NCBI RefSeq assembly: GCF_003049525.1
Contig: NZ_PYWL01000008.1
Coordinates: 124,001-188,000 of the forward strand
Length of the DNA stretch: 64,000 nt
Reading direction: 5' to 3'
From: Lysinibacillus fusiformis
Lineage (GTDB): Bacteria > Bacillota > Bacilli > Bacillales_A > Planococcaceae
Part shown: positions 43,568 to 52,678 of the stretch, one piece after another
Layout of the letters: every line of letters starts with the position of its first letter
Numbering within the stretch: the stretch's first letter is position 1
Notes under the pieces: generated by a model
The model's database searches: none
What the model was told of the DNA's origin: nothing
The model's input: the letters and a program-made list of their open reading frames with translations, nothing else
Program-made: the position numbers and the translations under genes

Positions 43568-43586
43568 AACGGACAGTTCGTTTTTA
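43568..43586 (+). terminator. Weak terminator after cbiO
   Basis: Short stem AACGGA/TTCGTT (43568-43573 and 43577-43582, one wobble) with a 3-base loop and five T. Low stability, so some read-through is likely. Confidence 0.4.
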
Positions 43587-43685
43587 AATCGCAGAGAAAA
43601 ATTTTCCTCATTTGCGAAACTTTTCTAACGTTTAACCGTATTAGTATAGTCGAGACATATTATAGAACATCAAGGAGAGATACAA

Positions 43686-46600
43686 TTGAAAAGTTGGTTT
43701 AAAAAATCAGTCGCTGTCGCAGCATCCGCTGCATTAATGGTTCCTGTCGCTTCAGCTTTTGCTGAGGAGACACCACAACAAAGTGCGAAGAACGTATTAG
43801 CAAGCAATTCACAACATGCAGGTAAGAATCTTACAAATGAAGACAAATGGATGAGTAAGGATACGATTATTATCAAGCATTCTGGCCTTGATAAAAACGT
43901 ACATAAAAAAATCGGATCTAAGGTCATCCGCTCCATTCCTTCATTAGGCTATGATGTGATTCAACTTAACAAAGGTGTATCCATAGAAAAAGCCGTCTCT
44001 TACTATTTAAAGCAGCAAGGGATTTCAAGTGTATCCCCTAGTTATGTCTATCATTCTTTCAACAAAGAAACTGACCCAAAGAAACAAGATATGTATCATC
44101 TAAGCCTCTTGCAAATGGATCAGGCTCTAGCATTAGCTGGGGAACATGACGTAACAGTAGCTGTCATCGATTCTGGTGTTGATTTTAAACATCCCGATCT
44201 AAAATCTCAAGTACTCACACCTTATAATGCAGCTGCACCGGCAAATACATCTTATCCAGGTGATCATGGAACACATGTTGCTGGGATTATTGCCGCAGCT
44301 AAAGACAATGGCATTGGTGGACATGGAATTAATCCACAAGCGAAGCTACTACCTATTGATGTCTTTAACGGAAAAGAAGGAGCAAATGATTTTATCATTG
44401 CACAAGGTATTCTGTACGCCATTGAGCAAGGTGTTGATGTCATTAATATGAGTTTAGGAGGCTATGGTGAATCACCACTTATGCAGGATGCTGTTCAAAA
44501 AGCTATTGATAGTGGCATTACGATTGTCGCAGCGGCTGGTAATGAGTCGACGGATGAATATTCCTTCCCTGCTTCCTATGAAGGTGTAATTAGTGTTGGT
44601 TCCACGAATGATCGTAATAAGCTATCAAGCTATTCCAATTATGGTCCCTCTGTCGATGTCGTGGCTCCTGGCGAAGACATCTACAGTACTGTACACGATG
44701 ACAAAAAAGGATCATCTTTTGTTAAGTTTAGTGGTACTTCCATGGCATCTCCCGTAGTGGCAGGCATCGTGTCCCTACTTAAATCAAAGCATCCGAATTT
44801 AAAGCCACATGAAATTGAAGCAATTCTTGAAATAACAGCACAAGATTTAGGTAAAAAGGGTTATGATCTTACTTATGGTCATGGGCTTGTCGATCCAGTG
44901 AAAGCCTTACAGTTCGATTTAAATAAATTACCTAAACATTATTCTGAATCTAAAGAAGAGCGTATCAAAAATGCCAAAGTTCTTGCTAAAAATACATTAA
45001 ATATTGAACAAGGTGTTTTCGAACAGCAAGACGAGAAAAAATGGTACAAGGTTGAGTTAGAGGCAAATGAGTATGCTCAGCTAACATTAAAAGGCGCTGA
45101 TCAATACGACTATGCCTTCGATTTATACTTTTACCCTACTAATGAACAAGGTGAAGTAGAGCCTATTAAAGTTAATGATGTTCGTGTAGGAAAAAAAGAA
45201 GGTCACCTTTTTAAAGCAGACCAAAAAGGAACGCTGTTAATTGGTGTGAAAGATCATAATGGTAGTTATAGCTTAAAAGGGAAATCTACTTATATCTTTA
45301 CAGCACAAACTGCGAAAAACTCGAATTTGCCAATTGATGCTTTAAATAAGTCTTCAATGCAGCCTATTAAAAAATTCCCATATAATACGGCAGGTAAAAA
45401 CTATACCCTACTGTCCAAAGATCAACAAAAGGATCAAGATTATTTTACGTTTTCAGTAACAAAACCAACAACATTGAAGTTTGATTTATCTGGAATTCCA
45501 GGTGTTACTGCCTCTATGGATCTTTACTTAAAAGAGGATTTCAATCCGATCCCACCAGAAGAGATAAAGCAAGCTAAAAAAGAGGAAATTGAAGAAGAGG
45601 AAGCCTTCCCTATTCAAAGTTCCTACGGTGCAGCTAAAGGTGAAGCCGTTAGCATGATTATCGATGCTGTTCCAGATCAAGAATACATTTTAAGTGTATC
45701 TAATGAAAGTAATAGCGAGTTTTCAATGGAGATGTTTTTCAGTGGTGGCATTGAAAAAGAGGAAACAGTCAGTGAGTCTATGATTCCATACACATTAAAA
45801 GGTGAGGTTGTTACACTTCCACCCGATGAGGATGGACTACCTTTAGAGGAAGCCATGTACGACGAAAACATCTCTCTCGACCAATTACCAATAACGCCAA
45901 GTACAACAAAAAAGCGAAATGAAATTGAAGGCATGATGAGTATGCTCATGAATTCCTTTACAACGGACAATTTAGAAAATGTTGATCCGATTATTAAGCA
46001 AGCTATTCGCTTCAACATTGGTGAGGATCAAAAAGCTTATTTCCAAACAGAATATGATGAGGACTACTTCTTATTTAAAACAAAGGAAGATGCCCTTTAT
46101 AGTTTTAGCTTTAACAAAGGTGCTGGCCAAATGCCTGCTGGTACTGTCTTTGAATACGATGAAAAAGCAAATGAACTAATTCCTGTTTCGTCCTTAACCA
46201 ATGATTTGGGCTTACTTTCATTGCTTCTTGGCTCAGCCGGCAATGAAAACGATGCAAAAGTGATGGCATTGAAAAAGGACAAAACATATGTAGTAGCCGT
46301 TGTAAATGCTGGGGAACGTTCTATTGAGCCATATACGTTGAAAACAAGTAAAATCGGTGATATTCCAAAAGATTATAATCCTGATAATTATGAAGAAGCA
46401 AAAGCTCTAAAAATTCAACCAGGTACAACTTATAAAGATCATCTAATTTACCAAGACGATGAGGATTACTATTATTATAAGCAAAACGGTAATGATGAAA
46501 TTATGAGTTTATTAATTTCCTCTGTTCCATTTACCAATGAACAATTAAATCAATTGCCAAAAGAGTTACAGAAGGACTTGAAATTTGCAGGATCGATTAT

Positions 46601-47204
46601 TGAAGATACAAATGGCAATATGAAAATTGACCCGAAAGAAATGGAGACCGCCATTCCATTTGGATTGAGCGATAATATTCTTGAGATACTCCTTGGCATG
46701 GTAGGAACGACAGACGTAAATACATCCTTTAAGGCTAAAAAGGATCGTGGTTACTTTATTCAAGTCAATAGCACAGGGCTTGGCCAACTGTCCATTCAGC
46801 CCTACACATTGACGATGTTCGACCATAAACGAGCAGATGAAGATGCAGATTCCCAATTAGTGAATGGTGTACCAACCAAACCATTAGCCCTTAAGAAAGA
46901 AGACGACAAATGGATAGCTACTCAATATTTAAATGCGGGTATACCATTTGGTGATAAGGATTACTTTGAATTTAACAACGTCCAAAAACGTGATATCTTC
47001 TTCTCACTTCAAACAGAAAAAGCACTAGATGGTGTGATTCGAGTGATAGATGCAAACGGAAAAACAGTCAAAACTTTAGATCTTTACGGAGCTGGAGATG
47101 CTGAGGTAGGTACAATTGAACTGGATGCAGGTAAATACTATATTGAAGTTAGTGAATATTATGGCCAAGCAAGTACACAGCCATATACGTTAGAAATTAA
47201 ATAA
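43686..47204 (+). CDS. Secreted subtilisin-family (S8) serine protease, multidomain
   Basis: 1172 residues from a TTG at 43686 (AAGGAGAG upstream). Signal peptide 1-26 (KKSVAVAASAALMVPVASAFA), propeptide about 55-125 of the I9 inhibitor kind. Catalytic domain about 150-410 with Asp162 (VIDSGVD), His194 (DHGTHVAG), Asn286 (AAAGNES) and Ser352 (SGTSMASP). The C-terminal 750 residues are several beta-rich segments of the bacterial pre-peptidase kind (QDEKKWYKVELEANE; DQDYFTFSVTKPT; DEDYYYYKQ; DKDYFEFN) with acidic linkers, and an EF-hand-like calcium loop at 974-985 (D974, N976, N978, D982, E985). No cell-wall anchor seen. Its role is likely nutritional or surface proteolysis. Confidence 0.93.
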   Translation: MKSWFKKSVAVAASAALMVPVASAFAEETPQQSAKNVLASNSQHAGKNLTNEDKWMSKDTIIIKHSGLDKNVHKKIGSKVIRSIPSLGYDVIQLNKGVSIEKAVSYYLKQQGISSVSPSYVYHSFNKETDPKKQDMYHLSLLQMDQALALAGEHDVTVAVIDSGVDFKHPDLKSQVLTPYNAAAPANTSYPGDHGTHVAGIIAAAKDNGIGGHGINPQAKLLPIDVFNGKEGANDFIIAQGILYAIEQGVDVINMSLGGYGESPLMQDAVQKAIDSGITIVAAAGNESTDEYSFPASYEGVISVGSTNDRNKLSSYSNYGPSVDVVAPGEDIYSTVHDDKKGSSFVKFSGTSMASPVVAGIVSLLKSKHPNLKPHEIEAILEITAQDLGKKGYDLTYGHGLVDPVKALQFDLNKLPKHYSESKEERIKNAKVLAKNTLNIEQGVFEQQDEKKWYKVELEANEYAQLTLKGADQYDYAFDLYFYPTNEQGEVEPIKVNDVRVGKKEGHLFKADQKGTLLIGVKDHNGSYSLKGKSTYIFTAQTAKNSNLPIDALNKSSMQPIKKFPYNTAGKNYTLLSKDQQKDQDYFTFSVTKPTTLKFDLSGIPGVTASMDLYLKEDFNPIPPEEIKQAKKEEIEEEEAFPIQSSYGAAKGEAVSMIIDAVPDQEYILSVSNESNSEFSMEMFFSGGIEKEETVSESMIPYTLKGEVVTLPPDEDGLPLEEAMYDENISLDQLPITPSTTKKRNEIEGMMSMLMNSFTTDNLENVDPIIKQAIRFNIGEDQKAYFQTEYDEDYFLFKTKEDALYSFSFNKGAGQMPAGTVFEYDEKANELIPVSSLTNDLGLLSLLLGSAGNENDAKVMALKKDKTYVVAVVNAGERSIEPYTLKTSKIGDIPKDYNPDNYEEAKALKIQPGTTYKDHLIYQDDEDYYYYKQNGNDEIMSLLISSVPFTNEQLNQLPKELQKDLKFAGSIIEDTNGNMKIDPKEMETAIPFGLSDNILEILLGMVGTTDVNTSFKAKKDRGYFIQVNSTGLGQLSIQPYTLTMFDHKRADEDADSQLVNGVPTKPLALKKEDDKWIATQYLNAGIPFGDKDYFEFNNVQKRDIFFSLQTEKALDGVIRVIDANGKTVKTLDLYGAGDAEVGTIELDAGKYYIEVSEYYGQASTQPYTLEIK

Positions 47205-47211
47205 TATCAAT

Positions 47212-47247
47212 AAAATCCCCTAGATAACGGAATATCTAGGGGATTTT
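47212..47247. terminator. Bidirectional intrinsic terminator
   Basis: Perfect 15-base arms AAAATCCCCTAGATA (47212-47226) and TATCTAGGGGATTTT (47233-47247). It ends the protease gene on the plus strand and the GNAT gene on the minus strand. Confidence 0.9.
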
Positions 47248-47286
47248 TATACATATAAGCATTTTTATTCTAAACTAAAATGCTTA

Positions 47287-47727
47287 TTACATAAAATATT
47301 TGACATAATTACAGTATTCATCTTGCTTCATATGAAGCTTTTCATACAGCTTACGCGCATTCACATTATCTGCTGCTGTTTGCAGTGTCACATAACGAGC
47401 ATACTGTTGCTCACAATATTGAAAAACTTTTTCCATCAATGCCTTGCCCACCCCTAGGCCCCTAGCATCTTCCGTGACATAAATATCGTTCAAAATATAG
47501 GCACGCTGTAACGCTATGGAAGAAAACGTTGGATATAATTGTGTAAATCCAACCACCTTGCCGTCTACTTGCGCCATAAAAATGACCGACTCTTTGAGGG
47601 CCAATCGTAATTGTAAAAATGCCTTAGCGCTACTTACGTCCGATTCAATTCCATAAAACTGACGATATTCATCAAATAGCTTTGTTAACTCTTCTAGTTC
47701 GTTCATCGTTGCTTGCAATATTTCCAT
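47287..47727 (-). CDS. GNAT family N-acetyltransferase
   Basis: 146 residues. GNAT fold with the acetyl-CoA loop VTEDARGLGVGKALMEKVFQY (residues about 84-104, R/QxxGxG/A motif) and a C-terminal NARKLYEKLHMKQDEY strand typical of this family. Begins MEILQATMNELEELTKLFDEYRQFY. ATG at 47727 with AAGGGGAG upstream. Substrate unknown: amino acids, polyamines, ribosomal proteins or aminoglycosides are possible. Convergent with the protease gene and sharing its terminator. Confidence 0.9.
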   Translation of the reverse strand: MEILQATMNELEELTKLFDEYRQFYGIESDVSSAKAFLQLRLALKESVIFMAQVDGKVVGFTQLYPTFSSIALQRAYILNDIYVTEDARGLGVGKALMEKVFQYCEQQYARYVTLQTAADNVNARKLYEKLHMKQDEYCNYVKYFM

Positions 47728-47840
47728 TCTTGTCTCCCCTTGTGTCTTCCCATGATTGTTTCTACCATTATAAAGCTAGTTTCATTATATAGGAAAAAAT
47801 GGCACAAAGAAAAGAATACTCCTCTCCATCGAGAGAAGTT

Positions 47841-48935
47841 CTACTTTTTTTCATTTAAGTATGCAGCGACATCTTTCACGATATGCTGCCAGTTTAATTC
47901 CTTCCGCGCATCGGCTTGTAGCTGAAGACAAGTATTTTCTAACAATGCTTCCTGATGTGCGACTTGCTGCAACGTCCGAGCAATACTTTCCCAATCATGT
48001 GTTGGATGAATACGGCCAAAGCGTTGTTGTTGGGTAATATCAGCAGCCCCATCCACATCGGTTGTCACAATATAACAACCGTTTTTAGCAGCCTCTGCAA
48101 AAACATGTGCAAAGCATTCAACTGTGGATGTTAAGCAAAAGATTTTTGCCTTGCGATACTCCTCCTCTAGCTGCATCTTGTCTGAGATTGGCCCTACCAT
48201 TGTGACTTGCGCAGGGTAAGGATGACTGTCCAGTAATTGTTTTATTTCCTGCTGAAACGATTCAGACATAGGTCCTACCAAACGAAGCTCCCAGTCTGTC
48301 AGCTGTGCTGCTAGAAAGGCTTTTATTGTAAAAATGGTCTGCTTCTCTGGTGCATCTAATCGGCCCACTGATAGAATTTTATTTTCTTTCTCATGAAATT
48401 GCACGGGCTCTGTGTGAAAATACTCATAAAAGCCATTTGGGATATGTTGAACATCTAATTGTGAAAACTCTCGAATGTCAGTTTGAATCGATACACATTC
48501 GGAGGTCAGAAGATCACAAAGCTGTAGCAATTCTAGAAAGTATGGATAGGTTTTTAATCGACTTAACCAAAATCGATTAACATCTAACTTCATATAAACT
48601 TTGCCATTAGGATTAAACTGCTTATATGTTTGAAGAATGGAAAGATAGGATGGGTATGGTCCTATAGCAAATACAAGATCAATGTTCTTGGCATGCTTCA
48701 CTAAATAAGCATTCATATTGGCAACATAATCAATCCCAATTGGAACCTGCTCAAATTTAACAGCCGGAAAAGATTGTTGCAGAAGGGTTTCATTCATCTC
48801 TGTCGTCACTATACTAACTTCATAGCCTAAATACTCCCCTAGTAAAATAGGCACAAGACATAGATCTTTGAAAATGTGTGCATCGGAAAGTTTAGCTGAT
48901 TCCACGCTACAAATAAATGCGATCCTTTTTGTCAT
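47841..48935 (-). CDS. Glycosyltransferase (GT4-like)
   Basis: 364 residues of the GT-B fold. The donor-binding C-terminal half contains KILSVGRLDAPEKQ (about residue 192-205), ELRLVGP, a CLTSTVECFAHVFAEAAKNGCYIVTT motif (about 275-300; E and FAEAA bind nucleotide sugar) and DVDGAADI. It transfers a sugar from a nucleotide sugar to an unknown acceptor in the cytosol. The nearby plus-strand genes for a GT2 and nucleotide-sugar enzymes suggest a surface polysaccharide or glycosylation locus. ATG at 48935 with AGAGGGAT upstream. Confidence 0.88.
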   Translation of the reverse strand: MTKRIAFICSVESAKLSDAHIFKDLCLVPILLGEYLGYEVSIVTTEMNETLLQQSFPAVKFEQVPIGIDYVANMNAYLVKHAKNIDLVFAIGPYPSYLSILQTYKQFNPNGKVYMKLDVNRFWLSRLKTYPYFLELLQLCDLLTSECVSIQTDIREFSQLDVQHIPNGFYEYFHTEPVQFHEKENKILSVGRLDAPEKQTIFTIKAFLAAQLTDWELRLVGPMSESFQQEIKQLLDSHPYPAQVTMVGPISDKMQLEEEYRKAKIFCLTSTVECFAHVFAEAAKNGCYIVTTDVDGAADITQQQRFGRIHPTHDWESIARTLQQVAHQEALLENTCLQLQADARKELNWQHIVKDVAAYLNEKK

Positions 48936-49191
48936 CGAATCCCTCTTTCTTAAAAAGCGCTCTTTCCTAGTTTATGCCCACACCTGTCAAACGTGTATAA
49001 CTTAGTAAAATGTCACAACCATCCCCATAGTTCTCTAGCAAAAATAAAGGCAATCCATAAAATTACTCTCTTAAAAAACTTATGATAGCAAGCAATTGCC
49101 TACAATAGCCCTCTATCCACGCATATTGTAATAAAGAATCTGTTCAGTAAACATGAAGAACTAAACTACTTAATCAGGATGGAGGGATAAA

Positions 49192-49791
49192 ATGAAAATA
49201 AGCTTTTTATCACCTACTTATAATAGCGAAGAATGGATCCTAACAATGCTTGACAGTATTCCTAAAGAATATGCCTATGAAATTATCGTTGTAGATGACG
49301 GCTCCACCGACAAGACGTTAGCCATTTTACAGGACTATCAAAAAAACTGTACAGCGTTAAAAATCATCGTTCATCCAACGAATCTAGGTGCAAGCGTTGC
49401 CTATAACCGATGCATCGCTGAAGCAACAGGTGATTATATTGCCATCATCGATAGTGATGACCACTATTTACCTGCCATCCGCAATGTATTAGCACAGGTG
49501 GATGGTGAATTTGATATTTACTATTACAACATGATCATTAAGAATGGCTATGCGTTTATTAAAGATGAATCAAATCGTTATTCCTTGCCGGGACAATTTA
49601 AAATCATACGAAGAAGCTTTATCGGGGATGCGAAATTTACTATACGTAAGGATATTGCAGGAGATTGGGATTTTAATTGTGCGCTCATGGACAAAAATCC
49701 AACCAGTAAATATACCCATGAATACGCTTATTGGTACAACTATCCACGAGAAAACTCAGAATGCGATTTGCATGAAAGAGGATTGAAATAA
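49192..49791 (+). CDS. Family 2 glycosyltransferase
   Basis: 199 residues. The N-terminal GT2 motif ISFLSPTYNSEEWILTMLDSI, followed by IIVVDDGSTDKT and the DxD-type IAIIDSDDHYLPA (about residue 82-94), define the GT-A fold. At 199 residues it is shorter than most GT2 enzymes and may lack the membrane-anchoring C-terminus; the ending WNYNCALMDKNPTSKYTHEYAYWYN-like tail is nevertheless conserved-looking. ATG at 49192 with GGAGGGAT upstream. Head of a three-gene plus-strand unit with the CapE-like and RmlD-like genes (4 bp and -4 bp spacing). Confidence 0.85.
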   Translation: MKISFLSPTYNSEEWILTMLDSIPKEYAYEIIVVDDGSTDKTLAILQDYQKNCTALKIIVHPTNLGASVAYNRCIAEATGDYIAIIDSDDHYLPAIRNVLAQVDGEFDIYYYNMIIKNGYAFIKDESNRYSLPGQFKIIRRSFIGDAKFTIRKDIAGDWDFNCALMDKNPTSKYTHEYAYWYNYPRENSECDLHERGLK

Positions 49792-49795
49792 CATC

Positions 49796-50866
49796 ATGAA
49801 CGGACCTAAGCATGTGGGAGGTGTAACAAGCCAGACAATGTTTAAAGATAAAACTTTACTGATTACTGGAGGAACAGGATCTTTTGGTAATGCGGTACTA
49901 AATCGATTTTTAAATACCGATATTAAGGAAATACGGATTTTTTCAAGGGATGAAAAAAAGCAGGATGATATGCGAAAGCTTTATCAAAACTCTAAAATTA
50001 AATTTTATATCGGGGATGTACGTGATTTACAAAGCCTTCACCCTGCGATGTATAACGTAGATTATGTGTTCCATGCTGCGGCCCTCAAGCAAGTTCCCTC
50101 TTGTGAATTTTTCCCTTTAGAGGCTGTTAAAACAAATATCTTAGGAACAGATAATGTTTTAACTGCGGCGATTCAAGCTGGCGTTAAAAAGATTATTTGT
50201 CTATCAACAGATAAAGCGGCATACCCTGTCAATGCGATGGGGATATCCAAGGCGATGATGGAGAAAACATTTATTGCTAAATCACGGATGGTCGACCCAA
50301 AGCAAACATTGATTTGCGGCACACGATACGGGAATGTAATGGCTTCAAGAGGCTCAGTCATACCACTTTTCATCGAACAAATAAAAGCTGGTAAACCTTT
50401 AACTATTACCGATCCAACTATGACTCGTTTTATGATGAGCCTTGAGGAAGCAGTCGAATTGGTGTTGTATGCATTCTCACATGCGCAAAATGGCGATATT
50501 ATGGTGCAAAAATCACCCGCTGCTACGATCGAGAATTTGGCACAAGCTCTCCTTGAAATTTTCCAAGTGAACAATGCGATTCACATTATTGGCACGCGGC
50601 ATGGGGAGAAACGGTATGAAGTATTATGTACAAAGGAGGAAGCAGCAAAAGCCATAGATTTAGGTGATTTTTATCGAATCCCAGCAGATAATCGAGATTT
50701 GAATTATGGAAAATACCTGGATGAAGGCTCTCCTAAAATTACCTTATCGGATGAATATAATTCCAATAATACACAAATGTTAAACGTGATGGCTATTAAA
50801 GAAAAATTACTAACCTTATCTCTCATTCAAGAAGAGCTTCTCCTTTGGACTGGAGGAACACCATGA
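49796..50866 (+). CDS. CapE/FnlA-type UDP-N-acetylglucosamine dehydratase/epimerase
   Basis: 356 residues, extended SDR. NAD-binding LLITGGTGSFGNAVLNRFL (about residue 20-38), FSRDEKKQDDMRKLY, AAALKQVPSCEFFPLEAVKTNILGT (about 90-115) and an MGISK catalytic motif in place of YxxxK, which is typical of CapE/FlaA1-type inverting dehydratases. Likely reaction: 4,6-dehydration with C5 epimerisation of UDP-GlcNAc to a 4-keto intermediate of UDP-L-FucNAc or UDP-L-RhaNAc. Start at 49796 lacks an ideal ribosome binding site; an ATG at 49838 (residue 15) is an alternative. Stop overlaps the next gene by 4 bp. Confidence 0.85.
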   Translation: MNGPKHVGGVTSQTMFKDKTLLITGGTGSFGNAVLNRFLNTDIKEIRIFSRDEKKQDDMRKLYQNSKIKFYIGDVRDLQSLHPAMYNVDYVFHAAALKQVPSCEFFPLEAVKTNILGTDNVLTAAIQAGVKKIICLSTDKAAYPVNAMGISKAMMEKTFIAKSRMVDPKQTLICGTRYGNVMASRGSVIPLFIEQIKAGKPLTITDPTMTRFMMSLEEAVELVLYAFSHAQNGDIMVQKSPAATIENLAQALLEIFQVNNAIHIIGTRHGEKRYEVLCTKEEAAKAIDLGDFYRIPADNRDLNYGKYLDEGSPKITLSDEYNSNNTQMLNVMAIKEKLLTLSLIQEELLLWTGGTP

Positions 50867-51717
50867 AATTTTTAGTGCTCGGCGCTTCTGGCATGGCGGG
50901 TCATACCATTTCCATCTACTTACGGGAGCAAGGGTATGATGTGACAACGTATACGAGAACTGCTTTCGCATATGGAAATAATATTACTGGTGATATTACA
51001 GATTTGAACTTTTTACGTTCACTTCTTCAAGACCATCAGTATGATATTGTCATTAATTGTATCGGTATGTTAAATAAAGAATGTGAGGCAAATCCTGAGA
51101 AGAGTATTTTCTTGAATAGTTATTTACCACATGCTATCGTATCTCTCCTTGAAAATCGCCAGACGAAGCTTATTCATATGAGTACCGATTGTGTATTTTC
51201 AGGTGAAAACGCACCCTATTATGAAAATAGTGTAAAGGACGGAACTACCTTTTATGACCGTACAAAGGGTTTAGGCGAAATTGATCATACCAAACATTTA
51301 ACATTCCGTAATTCAATTATTGGCCCTGATTTGAAAATGGATGGAATTGGGCTTTTCAATTGGTTTATGCACCAAAAAGGTCCGATTCACGGCTATACTG
51401 GTGCTATTTGGACGGGGGTCACAACCCTCACCCTAGCGAAAGCCATGGAGCAAGCAGCACATGAAGAATTAACTGGACTCTATCATCTTGTCAATACATC
51501 GCCTATATCCAAATACGATCTGCTTCAGTTATTGAATAAGCACTTTATGGACCATACAATAAAGATTACTCCACATCAGCTTATTAATGTTAATAAAACT
51601 TTAATTAATACTAGAAACGATTTTTCCTTTACGGTCCCTAGCTATGAAGAAATGATAATTGACATGAAGGAATGGATTTTGCAGCACAAGGATTTATATC
51701 CTCACTATATTTCTTAA
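50863..51717 (+). CDS. RmlD-like nucleotide-sugar reductase
   Basis: 284 residues from the ATG at 50863 (TGGAGGAAC upstream); the frame open from 50845 is not supported. FLVLGASGMAGHTISIYL (residues 3-20) is the dinucleotide-binding loop, IINCIGMLNKECEANPEKSIFLNSYLPHAI and HMSTDCVFSG follow, with a TKGLGEIDH variant of the SDR YxxxK motif (D-R-T-K-G-L-G-E). The RmlD family reduces 4-keto sugars. With the CapE-like product just upstream this pair could make UDP-L-RhaNAc; the C2 epimerase of that route is not visible in the window. Confidence 0.85.
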   Translation: MKFLVLGASGMAGHTISIYLREQGYDVTTYTRTAFAYGNNITGDITDLNFLRSLLQDHQYDIVINCIGMLNKECEANPEKSIFLNSYLPHAIVSLLENRQTKLIHMSTDCVFSGENAPYYENSVKDGTTFYDRTKGLGEIDHTKHLTFRNSIIGPDLKMDGIGLFNWFMHQKGPIHGYTGAIWTGVTTLTLAKAMEQAAHEELTGLYHLVNTSPISKYDLLQLLNKHFMDHTIKITPHQLINVNKTLINTRNDFSFTVPSYEEMIIDMKEWILQHKDLYPHYIS

Positions 51718-51723
51718 AACTTC

Positions 51724-51768
51724 AACTCTATTACGAGTATTGTTACGTTACTCATAATGGAGTTTTTC
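51724..51768. terminator. Bidirectional intrinsic terminator
   Basis: Arms AACTCTATTACGAGTA (51724-51739) and TACTCATAATGGAGTT (51749-51764), two mismatches, flanked by A and T runs. Between the RmlD-like gene and the converging hydrolase gene. Confidence 0.7.
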
Positions 51769-52535
51769 TATTGAATGACTGTGCCCACTGGCAATTGTCC
51801 TTCCTTGATCCAATTCTCTACAAAACGATTAAAAAATGCAGGCTGGGCTAATGATACTCCATGCCCTATGTTGTTTAACATGATTCCTTTTGCATTTGGA
51901 TGGCTTTGTACAAGCTTTTGTGCAGATTTTTTCATTATTTTTTTCTCTTGATTGCCAACAGTAATTAAAATATGCCCCTGTGCATTGTGGAAATTTCGTG
52001 GGATTGAAAACGTCATATTTTCTTGTAAAACCTGAATTAATGCATCGTATGTTATCTTAGTGCTATCATGATAATAGCGGTCAAAATAGCGATCATCGAT
52101 GTATAAGGTTTTCGCTTGAAGCTTTGCGAAGGTTTTATTTTTGATAAGCGGGAATGATAGTCGGAGAAACGGCCGAATCATCCATGCTGTAGTAGGTGAA
52201 GGGATAACAAGAGCACTATTAATAATCGAAAAGTGGATTAAACTAGGCTTTATGCTTAACATTTGTATGGCAATTTGAGCACCTAATGAAAAGCCAATAA
52301 CAATTACCTGCTTGCCATTCGCCTTTTCCTCTAAGAGCTGTACGAGATGTTGTGCACATTGCTCAATAGAAAATGAATGATCGGACACAAGCTCAGGCAC
52401 TACACAGTGATACTTGGAGAAGTGCTGAATTTGTTGTTCCCACATCCATCCCCCAACACCACCCCCATGAAGAAACATCATCACTGGACCGTCGAAATGG
52501 CCATACTCTTTATATTGCATAATGGATTCATGCAC
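51768..52535 (-). CDS. Alpha/beta hydrolase
   Basis: 255 residues of the alpha/beta hydrolase fold. Oxyanion loop HGGGVGGWMW (about residue 25-34), nucleophile elbow VIGFSLGAQIA (Ser near residue 87) and histidine in NNIGHGVSL (near 226). Acid residue probably in the ITVGNQEKKI region, not plain. No signal peptide, so cytosolic. Start uncertain: ATG at 52535 is next to AGTAGGTG, while the ATG five codons on (52520) is better spaced. Esterase or lactonase of unknown substrate. Monocistronic. Confidence 0.85.
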   Translation of the reverse strand: MHESIMQYKEYGHFDGPVMMFLHGGGVGGWMWEQQIQHFSKYHCVVPELVSDHSFSIEQCAQHLVQLLEEKANGKQVIVIGFSLGAQIAIQMLSIKPSLIHFSIINSALVIPSPTTAWMIRPFLRLSFPLIKNKTFAKLQAKTLYIDDRYFDRYYHDSTKITYDALIQVLQENMTFSIPRNFHNAQGHILITVGNQEKKIMKKSAQKLVQSHPNAKGIMLNNIGHGVSLAQPAFFNRFVENWIKEGQLPVGTVIQ

Positions 52536-52678
52536 CTACTTTCTTTACTGTTTAGCTTCTCAAAAGCTTGTTTGAGATTGATTGAATGTCTGGTTTTTTG
52601 TATTTCCTGGGCAATTGTTAACGTATGTCTTTCTCGATACGGAAATTAATTGCCTCAAACCTGTCAAAATGGAATCAT

